Assembly (NCBI RefSeq): GCF_016801865.2
Contig: NC_068939.1
Location: 68,149,877-68,213,876, forward strand
Length of the DNA: 64,000 nucleotides
Direction: 5' to 3'
DNA from: Culex pipiens pallens
Lineage: Eukaryota > Arthropoda > Insecta > Diptera > Culicidae
The notes under the pieces are model-generated. The model did no database searches. It was not told the DNA's origin and worked only from the letters and a program-made list of their open reading frames with translations. This document shows, one piece after another, positions 33,228 to 45,326 of the stretch. The number at the start of each line of letters is the position of its first letter. The first letter of the stretch is position 1. A program made the position numbers and the translations under genes.

Positions 33228-33954
33228 TAGAGGTGGCCAAAAAAAGAGTGAGCCACTCAAAGAACCGGTTCTCTAATAAGAGCGAACCATGGCTCACAAA
33301 AAAAAGAACCGCAGTTCTTTTTTAAACTCAGGTCTTTTGAAAGAACCGTTCCAATATAGAATGAATATTAAACTTGTTATAAATATAATATATCGAATTT
33401 CGAACAAATTGCATCAGAAAATTTGTTTTTAGAATTGAAAATGCAATTCTCAATTGAAAAATAGTTGCTTATAAAAATTAATCCCAAAATAGCATTGCTG
33501 CAAACAACACTTTAAAGTTTTCATACTTATTTTCAGTTTACTACTTTTCTTTGAAATTCCAAAAGTAAATGATTTTCTAAACAAAATGAAAAAGCTTTTC
33601 TTTATATAACTGATCGTACATTAAAGTATTATCCGAATACAAATTTGGGCATTTGAGCTTGTAAAATATTACCATTGCATAGCATAGCTTGTAAAATATT
33701 ACCAAAAATCTACTAAATAGCTGAAAGATTATGGAAAAAAATAATTCTCTTGCCTGATTTAACTTCAGTGTTTATAGACTTCATCGATTAAATCAGAATT
33801 TAGAAAAGAGTTCGCTAAATCACTCAATTCTTAAAAATAACCTTTTCATCAAAATTTTGAAAAAGAGCGAAAGAGCCGTTCAAAAGAGCGGCTCTTTTTA
33901 GTGAGCGAACGAAAATGAGCGGCTCCTAAAAAAGAGCGGTTTTGCCCACCTCTA
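33228..33954. mobile_element. hAT-like MITE, 727 bp
   Basis: Termini TAGAGGTGGCCAAAA and TTTTGCCCACCTCTA, with an exact 8-bp duplication AAGTGCAC on both sides (33220-33227, 33955-33962). Subterminal AGAGCGA/GAGCGGCTC motifs are repeated near both ends. No transposase. An 8-bp duplication with this terminus is typical of hAT elements. Confidence 0.88.
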
Positions 33955-34330
33955 AAGTGCACAGTTTTCATGTTATAGCCATTTTAAGGCATTTTGTTTG
34001 AAAATAGAAGCAGTTTTTCTTTTTTTTAAATTAGTGCTCATGTTTGCCCACCCTTGAAAATAATATTTTTTAGAAAAGCTGAGGAAATTTTCTATATCTT
34101 TTCCAAAAAATATTTTAATTTTTTTAAACCAAGACTAACATTTCCAAAGGATCATTTACCGTGTATCACATCGGTTCCAGTGTATCCAGTGTAGTCCTTA
34201 TCCATACCTACAACTTAGCCGAAGACACCAAATCGCTCAAAAAATTCCTTCTAAAGATACAGATTTTAAAATTTTCATAAATAATTTTTGTAAAGAGAGC
34301 TACCAAATTTGATATGGACAAACTAGTGAT

Positions 34331-35430
34331 GCAAAATGGCTTCATTGAGCATACCGAAGGCATAGCATAGCATAACGGGTCTGCACCACGCTGTAGGGGG
34401 TGCCACAATGGTCAATTCAATATTCTTAGACAATTTGATTGCTGCCCGGTACATCCAAAAATATCTAAGAACGTAAATTTCAACACTGTGCTCCAAGGCT
34501 ACGCCCATACAGTCCCGTGGAGATTTGGGAGGGGATGTTTTTGTTGTTCACTAGTGGCAAAAGTGCAGGAAACCCATGCGACTTTTGAAAGTGAACGGAA
34601 TATTTTTGGGAGGTTTGGAATGGGGGTTAGGGGAATTTCATCGGGCCGATGAAAATGGTTGAATGCGTAATGTATTAAATGATTTGGAAGTTTGTACGTG
34701 TAAATGTGAGTCTTTAGTGTATTATATAATAAGCATGTAGTTTTGTAAAAAAAAAAACAAATGAAACAAATGTAATACATATAATAAATATAATAAATAA
34801 AATCAAGATGATTCCAGGAAGCTGTAAAAAAAAGGCAGTAATTTAAAATAAAAATGCACCAGATGGTTTCCATGCTGTTCTAGAAAGTTTCGTTAATTTA
34901 AACAATTTGATCATAAATGGTATGAGGAGATGGTATGTTACAGGAAAGGAAAAGGATAAGGAATAATATAAACATTTATATAAATCATATAGTGAGTTGA
35001 TAAATTTACATGAGGCAGTAAAATTACCACAATCACTCACCCCATACGAACAGCGACACAAAAGCACACAAAAAATAACCTGAATAATCACGACTTCGAC
35101 TGACGCGCAATAATATTCATTAGCACAATGACCCCCCTCACCGCATGCATGATATGAACATGAACACGATCGCGAATACAGAACAAAAAGAACACCACAA
35201 AAATCCAGCTTCCCAGCACTGCTGCTCACACAATACTCGGCTTCATTGGGCATACCGAAGGCACCAAAAAAAAAAAAAAAAATCAGTCGGATTAAAAAAT
35301 ACAAAAAAAAAACGAATGGCCGAAATCTCAGAGAATTGCTCAATCTGAGTGGCTAACACCTTTATCGGCCAGATCAAAATGTATTGAAATTGGAGGAACA
35401 ATCGATGAAAAATCCTTTAGAAACGATTTA
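34331..35430. other. Intergenic/old repeat DNA, no gene
   Basis: Contains GCATAGCATAACGG debris and A-rich tracts. The 166-residue minus-strand frame ending at 34843 is Phe/Cys-rich with no recognisable domain and is not called. Confidence 0.4.
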
Positions 35431-35432
35431 TC

Positions 35433-36476
35433 AGTAACGTGGGTTTTATAGAAAACCTAGATGTCTGGGTATCAAAAGATCGGAAATTTTATTTCTTTTC
35501 CGATGCCGTATAGGATGACTTGTGAATCGTGGGCCGGTTCGGATGCCGGCGGATTTTCCGACGACGTAATTCCGGGTTGGTACACCCAAAACTGGCAGCG
35601 CTAGTCCGAGAGAATGATGGTCTCGAGTCGAGAGAATAGTGGTACCACTCACGGACGCAGAGAACACAGCTCGAGATGGGCGATAGAACTATTCTCTCGA
35701 GGTTCATTGGCAAAAAAAGTTCATCCGTCAAACAAAAATCCAAAAGTGTCGACAACGGGAATCGAACCAGAGACCTTTTATAAACCAATCCAATGACTTA
35801 GCTGCCTCGGCCACCACAGCTTGGTGACCAAGGAAAAGTCAGAAGTCGATGTATGACACTTGTTGGAGATTTATTGATTCAACTAACAAATGAACTCATT
35901 TGTTATGATGGTGTGAGTTGGTACCATTATTCTATCGATTTTGGCACTGAGCCCTCAATAAATTTTGAGAGAACGATTATCTCGACTCTGAATTTTGGGT
36001 GTACGAAATTCCAACGAAAAATCTATTCTATCGTTACAAAGACCCCCAAAACGGTGTTATACCCACTTCAAAATGCGCATTCAGCAATTCTATGGTAATA
36101 TATTGACATTTAGTTGAATTTATAGTAAACTTAATACTCAATCCCAACTATTTTATTGATAAGTCAATTATGCCTATTTGGAGTTGGGAGTTTGAATTTA
36201 TGGTGATTTGTCAACAAATAACTTTATTTATGTTAATTTTTCGAAAGGTGTACAAACTTTTTTTTGCACCTTTTTCGATTTTTGTAATAGTATTTGTATT
36301 TGTAATATAACTTTTTATTGAAATCATCTTTTCGTGAGTTTGTTGTAACAAAATGTGTGGCATGAGTTTCTGAACAAAACGTTGTACTAGGTTTCTGTAA
36401 ATTTTAAATTGTTTATATGTTTCATCACAAAATGTGAATAGTGCCCAAGGGATGTCAATACTTTTTTTACATACTG
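35433..36476. mobile_element. Half copy of the CAGTATGTAAAAAAAG foldback, split by a 419-bp element
   Basis: Matches the right half of the complete foldback at 40669-42125 from the ACGTGGGTTTTATAGAAAACC region to the TTTTTTTACATACTG terminus followed by TA. The 419-bp element at 35583-36001 is inserted in it. The complete foldback shows the empty site. Confidence 0.85.
35583..36001. mobile_element. 419-bp TA-flanked element, copy 1 (same as the aldehyde oxidase insertion)
   Basis: Short termini CACCCAAAACTGG and ATTTTGGGTG, flanked by TA (35581-35582, 36002-36003), or by GTAC if that is the true duplication. By eye the sequence is identical over its full length to the copy at 49789-50207. 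It contains a minus-strand tRNA-like segment (35816-35755). Empty target versions are at about 41206 and 41605 in the complete foldback. Confidence 0.9.
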
Positions 36477-37200
36477 TAGTTTTATCATATTTTTGATTTG
36501 GTTTTGTCAATTTAAATAATTTTGAACCAATGTGGGAGAAATGCGTTTTTTGTTCTCTAGTATTGAAATGACAAAAATGAAGAAAAAATCATGCATTAAA
36601 AAAATCAGCTGATAAATGTATTTATCAGTTTTATCATTTTTAATAAAACATTTTTGTTTCAAATTTTTATTTTTAAATTAAAATTAAATTAATTTAAATT
36701 TTTATTTTTTTTTTGGTCCGCAAGCTCATGTAAGCCTCAAATTTGGCCCGACATTCAATAACTTGGAGCAGTGCTTGTTTTAAAGTCACAATTTTTTGAA
36801 GAATTGTTTTTGTCAAAGGTCCACATATTAACAAGTAGAGTAGAAACATGGGGCAATAGGGTGTAAAATCAAAATCGATTTTCCAGCACAGCACTATTTC
36901 GGTTCCTTTTGGGGCCCTAAAAAACCCCCCAAAGTTTGGGACCGATTGGTTTAGTCCTCACTTTGCGCAAAGCGATTCAATTTTATATATACATTTTTAT
37001 GGGGAAAACATTTTTTTTTGGATTTTGATATTTATCAAACCCACGATTCATGCTATATCAAAACCGTACTCATATTCGAATGCTCTGGAATGTGCTCTAC
37101 AACTTTGCCGAAGAGAGTATGGTGCTAACTTGCTCCTGAAAGAAGATATAGCGTCCTCAAAAATCGTCCAAAACGTGATTTTCGAGCAGAAAACACGTTT
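36477..37200. other. AT-rich old repeats, no gene
   Basis: Includes a CTCTACAACTTTGCCGAAGAG motif (37095-37116), recurring in other foldbacks here. No coding sequence. Confidence 0.45.
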
Positions 37201-37207
37201 TAGACGA

Positions 37208-37501
37208 GTTTAACCACAAAAGCCGCCGTAGAACCAATTTCGCATAAGCAGTTTAGCGGGACGTCATGTGTGGCTCCTAACCGCCGTCTCGCGTTCTGTC
37301 ATTGCAGTTTTTGGAGAGATTGAGCGGTGAGAGCGTGTAGTCGAGCGAGGGAGTCGAGGAAATCACGAGACAAAGGAAGAGTTCTCACAAGCTATAATAG
37401 TGATGGTCGCTATACTCTCTGATGGTGATGGTGCAGAGATAATCAAATGATATTTTCTTCTGTCATTCATTTGAAAAATTGCTGAAGATTTTTTTTTTGA
37501 G
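37208..37501. repeat. Dispersed repeat shared with 59062-59370
   Basis: Colinear similarity to 59062-59370: TTTAACCACAAAAGCCGCC, GGGACGTCATG, CATTGCAGTTTTTGGAGAG, CTATACTCTC, GGTGCAGAGATAATC. Terminal structure not evident. Confidence 0.7.
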
Positions 37502-37524
37502 CACAACAATAAAAGGTAAATTGT

Positions 37525-38582
37525 TTCTTTTCTTTTCACACACAATGCCACATAATTAACCGCGCGTCACCACCCAACAAATTGAACTGATTTTCTTCTG
37601 CTTGTGGGCAAGCCAACCAGGATGAAACACGAAATAAAATTCTTTTCTTTTCACACACAATGCCACATAATTAACCGCGCGTCACCACCCAACAAATTGA
37701 ACTGATTTTCTTCTGCTTGTGGGCAAGCCAACCAGGATGAAACACGAAATAAAATTCTTTTCTTTTCACACACAATGCCACATAATTAACCGCGCGTCAC
37801 CACCCAACAAATTGAACTGATTTTCTTCTGCTTGTGAGCAAGCCAACCAGGATGAAACACGAAATAAAATTCTTTTCTTTTCACACACAATGCCACATAA
37901 TTGACCGCGCGTCACCACCCAACAAATTGAACTGATTTTCTTCTGCTTGTGAGCAAGCCAACCAGGATGAAACACGAAATAAAATTCTTTTCTTTTCACA
38001 CACAATGCCACATAATTAACCGCGCGTCACCACCCAACAAATTGAACTGATTTTCTTCTGCTTGTGGGCAAGCCAACCAGGATGAAACACGAAATAAAAT
38101 TCTTTTCTTTTCACACACAATGCCACATAATTAACCGCGCGTCACCACCCAACAAATTGAACTGATTTTCTTCTGCTTGTGGGCAAGCCAACCAGGATGA
38201 AACACGAAATAAAATTCTTTTCTTTTCACACACAATGCCACATAATTGACCGCGCGTCACCACCCAACAAATTGAACTGATTTTCTTCTGCTTGTGAGCA
38301 AGCCAACCAGGATGAAACACGAAATAAAATTCTTTTCTTTTCACACACAATGCCACATAATTAACCGCGCGTCACCACCCAACAAATTGAACTGATTTTC
38401 TTCTGCTTGTGAGCAAGCCAACCAGGATGAAACACGAAATAAAATTCTTTTCTTTTCACACACAATGCCACATAATTAACCGCGCGTCACCACCCAACAA
38501 ATTGAACTGATTTTCTTCTGCTTGTGAGCAAGCCAACCAGGATGAAACACGAAATAAAATTCTTTTCTTTTCACACACAATG
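37525..38582 (-). repeat. 115-bp tandem array, part 1 (about 9 copies)
   Basis: Unit includes CACACACAATGCCACATAATT, AACCGCGCGTCACC, CTGATTTTCTTCTGCTTGTG and GATGAAACACG. Two alternating variants exist (TTAACC/TTGACC, GGGCAAG/GAGCAAG). The period of 115 is not a multiple of three, and the minus-strand frames through it are artefacts. Confidence 0.95.
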
Positions 38583-41500
38583 CACAGTGGGCGGAAACCC
38601 ACCTCTAATCCCATTAAATTGAAGCCGCTGTTTTTTTCTTCTGAAAAATAGTTTTTCTTATGTAAAAAAATCTCAGGAATCGATTGCCGCATAGCAAACC
38701 CACCGGAAATGACGGGAAAGGGTCCATTTTGCCCCATTTGTCCTAAAAAACGGAATTTTCTTGATTTTCACTCTACAAGTTAACCATATTAACATTTATA
38801 GGATATCTATATACATATTTTGACGTAAAATTAGCAGGAGAATCGAATGGTGACATTGTTGAACCATTTGGAGTAACCCATTTTGCCCTATGGGCCCTTT
38901 TTGGCGAATTAAGTTGTTTTACTCCTTTTTATAGCATTTATCGTAGGAATTTCGTAAAATTATTTCTACTATGCGTGTAAAATCGGCAGAAGAATCAAAT
39001 AATGCTTATTTAGGATTATTCATAATAACCCGTTTTACCCCATGGGCCATTTTTTTCTAATTTTCCCTAATTACATTTATTTATAAGTGTTTTGCGTATT
39101 ATTTTCATAAACTTATCACTGTTATTTGTACAAAATGATCATGAGAACTGAAAGATATTGTTTTGGAATTATTTGAAACTTCCTATTTTACCCCATGCCC
39201 CCTTTTCAAAATATCTCATATAATTTGAATTGTTTTTCGAACAATTTGCAAAATATGGTGAAAGATTAATTACTTTGTAACGCTTAAGATGACCAAGTGA
39301 ATTAAATATTTATATTTTGGAATTGTTTGAATTATCCCATTTTACCCTAATAGTCCTCTCATCATGCATAGGCAATTTAGTTCTCTTTAGAAGCTATTTG
39401 CGTACAATACTTATTGAATAATGACAATTATCTGTGTTTTATGGACAGAAGAATTGAACAAAGGAATTTTGAGATTACTTTGAACTGTAAATGATCAGTG
39501 CATCCTGCTCGTTCCCAATGTAAACATCAACAGCCTGTCCAGAATAAACAGTTTGTAACTGATTGATCTTGTTGAAAAATAATAAATACAAAAATCTTAA
39601 TTCATTAACTTCTTTTAAACATAATATTAAGATGTGATGGAATGAAAACTTGATTAATTGATCTTCATAACCTTAGTGGATCAACTCAAGCGATCTATTT
39701 ATCAATCTTTAAAAATATATGTATTATAGCGATCACAGCAATTCAATCGATAAAATTTTAAGTGAATAAAAAATATATTTGGTTTTTTTGAATTAATAAA
39801 ACCTAAATTTCATCGGAAAACTAAGGTGTAAATACAAAAGATTTTCAGTGAAATTTAATTATTTCAAACTGAGAAAAACATAATTTAACCATATAAATAG
39901 ATAATGCAATGTTATTTTTAAAGGTTTTATTTAATTCTTCTATTTTTTTCGAAGAAATGATTGATAAATTATAGGACTTTCTTTTCATCATAAATCATGT
40001 TACTAATTGATGGATTTTCCAAGAATTTGCAAATCCTTGTACAGGTATACTATATGTGTCAATATCGAAGGAAAATATGTATGAGGTTTTAGAATCAAAT
40101 AATCAAGCTGTTTGAATTTACAAAACAATCAATCGAAATAAAGAAATAATTAGATTTTTGACTTTAATTTAAATTAAAGTTAACTTAAATATTATAGTGA
40201 AATATCTATTTGAATTGATGAAATATACTTAAAATTGTTCGCAAAAGATTTCACACTATTTTTCCAAAATAAAATATTTTATGTTTATTTTTAAACATAA
40301 ATTTCTTTTTTAGTTATATTTTTTTCCTCGTTTTTTTTTTGGAATATATACATATATATATTCAAAATTGTTAGCAAGATTCAATTTTTAATATGATTTG
40401 TTCTTCTTTTTATATTTTGGAAGAATTATATTATGTTTAACATTTCTACTATGGTACCTTGCGGAACAGAGTTTTGATTCTGATAAAATTGCTTCATAAA
40501 AAGGATCAAATATCAGGCTAAATAATTATTTTATTTTTTTTCATTTAAATTTTTAAAAATAAATTTATAAAGAAATTTTTACAATAAACGCTTAAAAAAT
40601 AACACATTTGGAGTAAATAACTTTGAAAGCATATTCTTTTTTTTAAACAACCAATAAGATTTTATGTACAGTATGTAAAAAAAGTATTTACACCCCTTGG
40701 GCACTATGCACATTTTGTGATGAAACATGTTAAAAATGTAAAGTTTGACAGGAACCTAGTACTACGTTTTGTTCAGAAACTTATGCCAAACATTTTGCTA
40801 CAAAAAGCTCATGAAAAGATGATTTCTATAAAAAGTTATATAACAAATACTATTACGAAAATAAAAAAGGTGCAAAAAAAGTTTGTACACCTTTCGAAAA
40901 ATTAACATAAATAATGTTATTTGTTGACAAATCATCATAAATCCAGTCTCCCAACTCCAAATAGGCATCTAATTTGCATTGAATATTAAGTTTACTAACT
41001 ACTTAGTATAAAAGTTTATATAACTCTGGAAATTCTATATAAAACTTATCTAAACTTAATTTTGCAAACTTTTAATTCAACTAAGTGTCAATATATTACC
41101 ATAGAATTGCTAAATAAACATTTTGGAGTGGGTATAACACCGTTTTGGGGGTATTTGTATCGATAGAATAGATTTTTCGTTGGAATTTCGTACCAACCCG
41201 GAATTACGTCGTCGGAAAATCCGCCGGCATCTGAACCGGTCCACAATTCACAAGTCAACCTATGTGGCATCAGAAAGGGCATAAAATTTCCGATCTTTTG
41301 ATACCCATACATCCAGGTTTTCTATAAAACCCACGTTTTTAAATACCTAAGCAAAAACATTGTTATGGTTTCGTTTGAGCAATCTGCCAAAAATGTATGT
41401 AATTTCGTAATTTTTGTTCTCGTGGATCAAACTTACTTTTTGCCCAGGTATTTAAAAACGTAGGTTTTAAAGAAAACCTAGATGTATGGGTATCAAAAGA

Positions 41501-44500
41501 TCGGAAATTTTATGCCCTTTCTGATGCCACATAGGTTGACTTGTGAATTGTGGACCGGTTCAGATGCCGGCGGATTTTCCGACGACGTAATTCCGGGTTG
41601 GTACGAAATTCCAACGAAAAATCTATTCTATCGATACAAATACCCCCAAAACGGTGTTATACCCACTCCAAAATGTTTATTTAGCAATTCTATGGTAATA
41701 TATTGACATTTAATTGAATTAAAAGTTTGCAAAATTAAGTTTAGATAAGTTTTATATAGAATTTCCAGAGTTATATAAACTTTTATACTAAGTAGTTAGT
41801 AAACTTAATATTCAATCCAAATTAGATGCCTATTTGGAGTTGGGAGACTGGATTTATGATGATTTGTCAACAAATAACATTATTTATGTTAATTTTTCGA
41901 AAGGTGTACAAACTTTTTTTGCACCTTTTTTATTTTCGTAATAGTATTTGTTATATAACTTTTTATAGAAATCATCTTTTCATGAGCTTTTTGTAGCAAA
42001 ATGTTTGGCATGAGTTTCTGAACAAAACGTAGTACTAGGTTCCTGTCAAACTTTACATTTTTAACATGTTTCATCACAAAATGTGCATAGTGCCCAAGGG
42101 GTGTAAATACTTTTTTTACATACTGTATTTAAAACAATTGTTTTTGCTTTCTTTTCTGATTATCATTTCCATTCTTTCTTCTTGTTGACAAATTCCAATA
42201 CATAATTTTGTTGCATTATTTTTCAGGTTTCTATCATTTTTATACGTTAATCTTTATTCATTAGTTTATTTCCATACAAATTATTTGAAAGTGTTGCCAC
42301 TGTTGGTTACTATTATTTAGTCATAACAAAACTATTGTTTCCTAATGTCTTCTCATCTTTACCTGCAACTTTGCCGAAGTATCAAGAATTTTTTTTTGTA
42401 AATGTTACTTCAAACAGCTATGAAGATTTATATGGACAAATTTATGATGCAAAATGGCTCTCTGAGATGAACGAGAATCATTGGCAAAGTTAACATGTAA
42501 CAACAAGCCGGAAATTGTTTAATTATATTTGAAAATAATTTCGTTTAATATTAAGTGAATAAATAAAATGCTGATAAACATATTTTCTGCTCATCTGCTT
42601 TTAAATAATAATGCAGGAATACAAGAATTAATCAAATACTGATTTCCAGAAACTTGTCAGTAATTGTTTCTTATTATTTTGCATTTAATTATTTCAGTTG
42701 TCTTAGAAGGAAATATTTATGAATTATTTTTTTCAAGCACAAGAAAATAATGCCTTTTATAATCCGGTATACGGATATGACTGCTTGAGAAACCAATATT
42801 AAAAAAATAATAATATATTTAAAATTAATTAAGTTAGGAAATTTTGGGCTGAAAATTTATACCAGATATGGAATAATTTTTGCTGGTGGACTTTTCTTAT
42901 TTGCGAAAGTGAGGAGAGGTCAAACATGACAAAGCAAATCTCTCATAAACTTTTTTTGCAAATAATTTTTAATTGGGCATATTAATTTGGCTTATTGAAG
43001 AAAATTCTTAAAATTTTAGTGTTCTGATCTGAATTGCCTTCTTTAAAATATTTTCTTTGTAATTTTAAATACATTAAAAGGTGAGTATTTCACTATTGCT
43101 TTCGGATAAGACAGAAACTTAACATCAAAATAAGTTCTCTAATTTCAAATTATATGCTGTAAAATCTATTCTCCCTAATCAGACTGTAGTCCTGATTTGA
43201 TTCAGGTGGTGGTGATGACTTATATGGAGATGAAAGAGAATTTAAAAAATGTTTTCATTTCTAAACATATTTTATATTTAACATTGACATTATCGTTATC
43301 ATTATAAAATCCATGAATTATTTATTTCGAAAAACTTCAAAATTTTACTGAAAATAGAAGTCTATTCGACTTTCCTGCAGTTTACATCATATTCAGCATG
43401 TTTGGTATCGATTAAAAAAAATATTTTTTTACATTTAGAAGACCAGTATCGCAATTTTTTTCTCGGACCAACAAAAATCGTCAATACATAGATATTTTGA
43501 AAACTATGATTGCAAAACAACAGGGCAGGTATAAAATGCATTTTAAACACTTTTTTCATTCAAATGTCGAGGGACATACAATTAAAAAAAATGCGAAGGC
43601 CTTATTAATTTTTCAGCAAGATCAAACAGTTACAAACTGTTCATTCTGGTCAGGCTGTTGATGTTTACATTGGGAACGAGCAGGATGCACTGATCATTTA
43701 CAGTTCAAAGTAATCTCAAAATTCCTTTGTTCAATTCTTCTGTCCATAAAACACAGATAATTGTCATTATTCAATAAGTATTGTACGCAAATAGCTTCTA
43801 AAGAGAACTAAATTGCCTATGCATGATGAGAGGACTATTAGGGTAAAATGGGCTATTTCAAACAATTCCAAAATATAAATATTTAATTCACTTGGTCATC
43901 TTAAGCGTTACAAAGTAATTAATCTTTCACCATATTTTGCAAATTGTTCGAAAAACAATTCAAATTATATGAGATATTTTGAAAAGGGGGCATGGGGTAA
44001 AATAGGAAGTTTCAAATAATTCCAAAACAATGTCTTTCAGTTCTCATGATCATTTTGTACAAATAACAGTGATTAGTTTATGAAAATAATACGCAAAACA
44101 CTTATAAATAAATTTAATTAGGGAAAATTAGAAAAAATGGCCCATGGGGTAAAACGGGTTATTATGAATAATCCTAAATAAGCATTATTTGATTCTTCTG
44201 CCGATTTTACACGCATAGTAGAAATAATTTTACGAAATTCCTACGATAAATGCTATAAAAAGGAGTAAAACTACTTAATTCGCCAAAAAGGGCCCATAGG
44301 GCAAAATGGGTTACTCCAAATGGTTCAACAATGTCACCATTCGATTCTCCTGCTAATTTTACGTCAAAATATGTATATAGATATCCTATAAATGTTAATA
44401 TGGTTAACTTGTAGAGTGAAAATCAAGAAAATTCCCATTTTTAGGACAAATGGGGCAAAATGGACCCTTTCCCGTCATTTCCGGTGGGTTTGCTATGCGG

Positions 44501-44604
44501 CAATCGATTCCTGAGATTTTTTTACATAAGAAAAACTATTTTTCAGAAGAAAAAAACAGCGGCTTCAATTTAATGGGATTAGAGGTGGGTTTCCGCCCAC
44601 TGTG
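38583..44604. mobile_element. 6.0-kb foldback with CACAGTG ends and 5-bp target duplication (Transib-like?)
   Basis: Termini CACAGTGGGCGGAAACCC and GGGTTTCCGCCCACTGTG are perfect inverted repeats at the ends of arms of about 1 kb (38583-39590, 43598-44604). CAATG is duplicated at 38578-38582 and 44605-44609, interrupting a 115-bp repeat unit. The interior is AT-rich without a transposase frame and contains the 40669-42125 foldback. A 5-bp duplication with a CACAGTG start is what Transib elements, relatives of RAG1, show. Superfamily assignment is tentative without a transposase. Confidence 0.85.
40669..42125. mobile_element. 1,457-bp TA-flanked foldback (CAGTATGTAAAAAAAG family)
   Basis: An almost perfect palindrome centred near 41397. 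Termini CAGTATGTAAAAAAAGTA and TACTTTTTTTACATACTG with TA on both sides (40667-40668, 42126-42127). Both arms contain the TTGGTACGAAATTCC site that is occupied by the 419-bp element in the half copy at 35433-36476. Tc1/mariner-type ends, no transposase. Confidence 0.9.
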
Positions 44605-44880
44605 CAATGCCACATAATTGACCGCGCGTCACCACCCAACAAATTGAACTGATTTTCTTCTGCTTGTGAGCAAGCCAACCAGGATGAAACACGAAATAAA
44701 ATTCTTTTCTTTTCACACACAATGCCACATAATTAACCGCGCGTCACCACCCAACAAATTGAACTGATTTTCTTCTGCTTGTGAGCAAGCCAACCAGGAT
44801 GAAACACGAAATAAAATTCTTTTCTTTTCACACACAATGCCACATAATTGACCGCGCGTCACCACCCAACAAATTGAACT
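44605..44880 (-). repeat. 115-bp tandem array, part 2 (about 2.4 copies)
   Basis: Resumes the array exactly after the 5-bp duplication of the 6-kb insertion and ends at 44880, where it joins the retroposon body. Confidence 0.93.
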
Positions 44881-45326
44881 CAAATTCTTGAAAATCCTGA
44901 ACATGAACAAAAAATCAAAATTGCTCAAGGCGAGGTTCGATCCCCCGTCCAGATTCGCGGCGTTATGAGCTTTGACTGGAATTAGGAATACTGTTACTGC
45001 TAACAATTATATACGCGCTGGATCTTTGTCCACTTGACGAGGGTCCGGAAGTTCTGAATAACGTTTGGTTCAAATTGATGCAACCGTTCTTTAGGGCGGG
45101 GCTTGTCGGTTCAGCGGAGGTACCTCGCGCTTGGCTAGCCAGCGTAGAAATGGGTCACCGAAGCTCGGCAGAGCTAACACCTTCCAAATGCCTATGCGAG
45201 TTATTTGCATGTATAGAATAAAAAATCTAAAATATATGGAAACAACTCAATTTGTAAGAAGCGGCCGCGTGGTCCCGTTTGATTGGTTGCACACACACAC
45301 ACACACAACAATAAAAGGTAAATTGT

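Larger units (their letters stand above)
32114..34330. mobile_element. Old foldback interrupted by a SINE and a hAT-like MITE
   Basis: The left arm (32125-32272) and right arm (about 34185-34330) are inverted relatives, sharing CCATATCAAATTTGG and the CAAAGTTGTAGGTATGGATAAGG step. The SINE at 32273-32959 and the MITE at 33228-33954 lie between them. Part of the interior (33000-33220, 33960-34180) is arm sequence with A/T runs. Confidence 0.65.
37525..45303 (-). mobile_element. Composite retroposon with 115-bp VNTR tail, bounded by a 23-bp direct repeat
   Basis: The same 23 bp (CACAACAATAAAAGG...) stands at 37502-37524 and 45304-45326. On the minus strand the unit runs from 45303 through a head with GCGGCCGC and a body partly shared with the SINE at 32273-32959 (a GATCGAACCTCGCC B-box region at 44950-44930, then GAACCTCG/TTGAGC). 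It then enters 115-bp tandem repeats that form its 3' tail and end at 37525. The tail is split by the 38583-44604 element. Excluding that, the unit is about 1.75 kb. Confidence 0.6.

Noticed and set aside
34843..35343. 166-aa minus-strand frame
   Set aside because: Low-complexity Phe/Cys-rich composition in AT-rich DNA, no recognisable domain or splice sites.
37525..38582. Repeated minus-strand frames through the 115-bp array
   Set aside because: The period is not a multiple of three, so the frame changes each unit. Identity of the peptides simply reflects DNA repeats.
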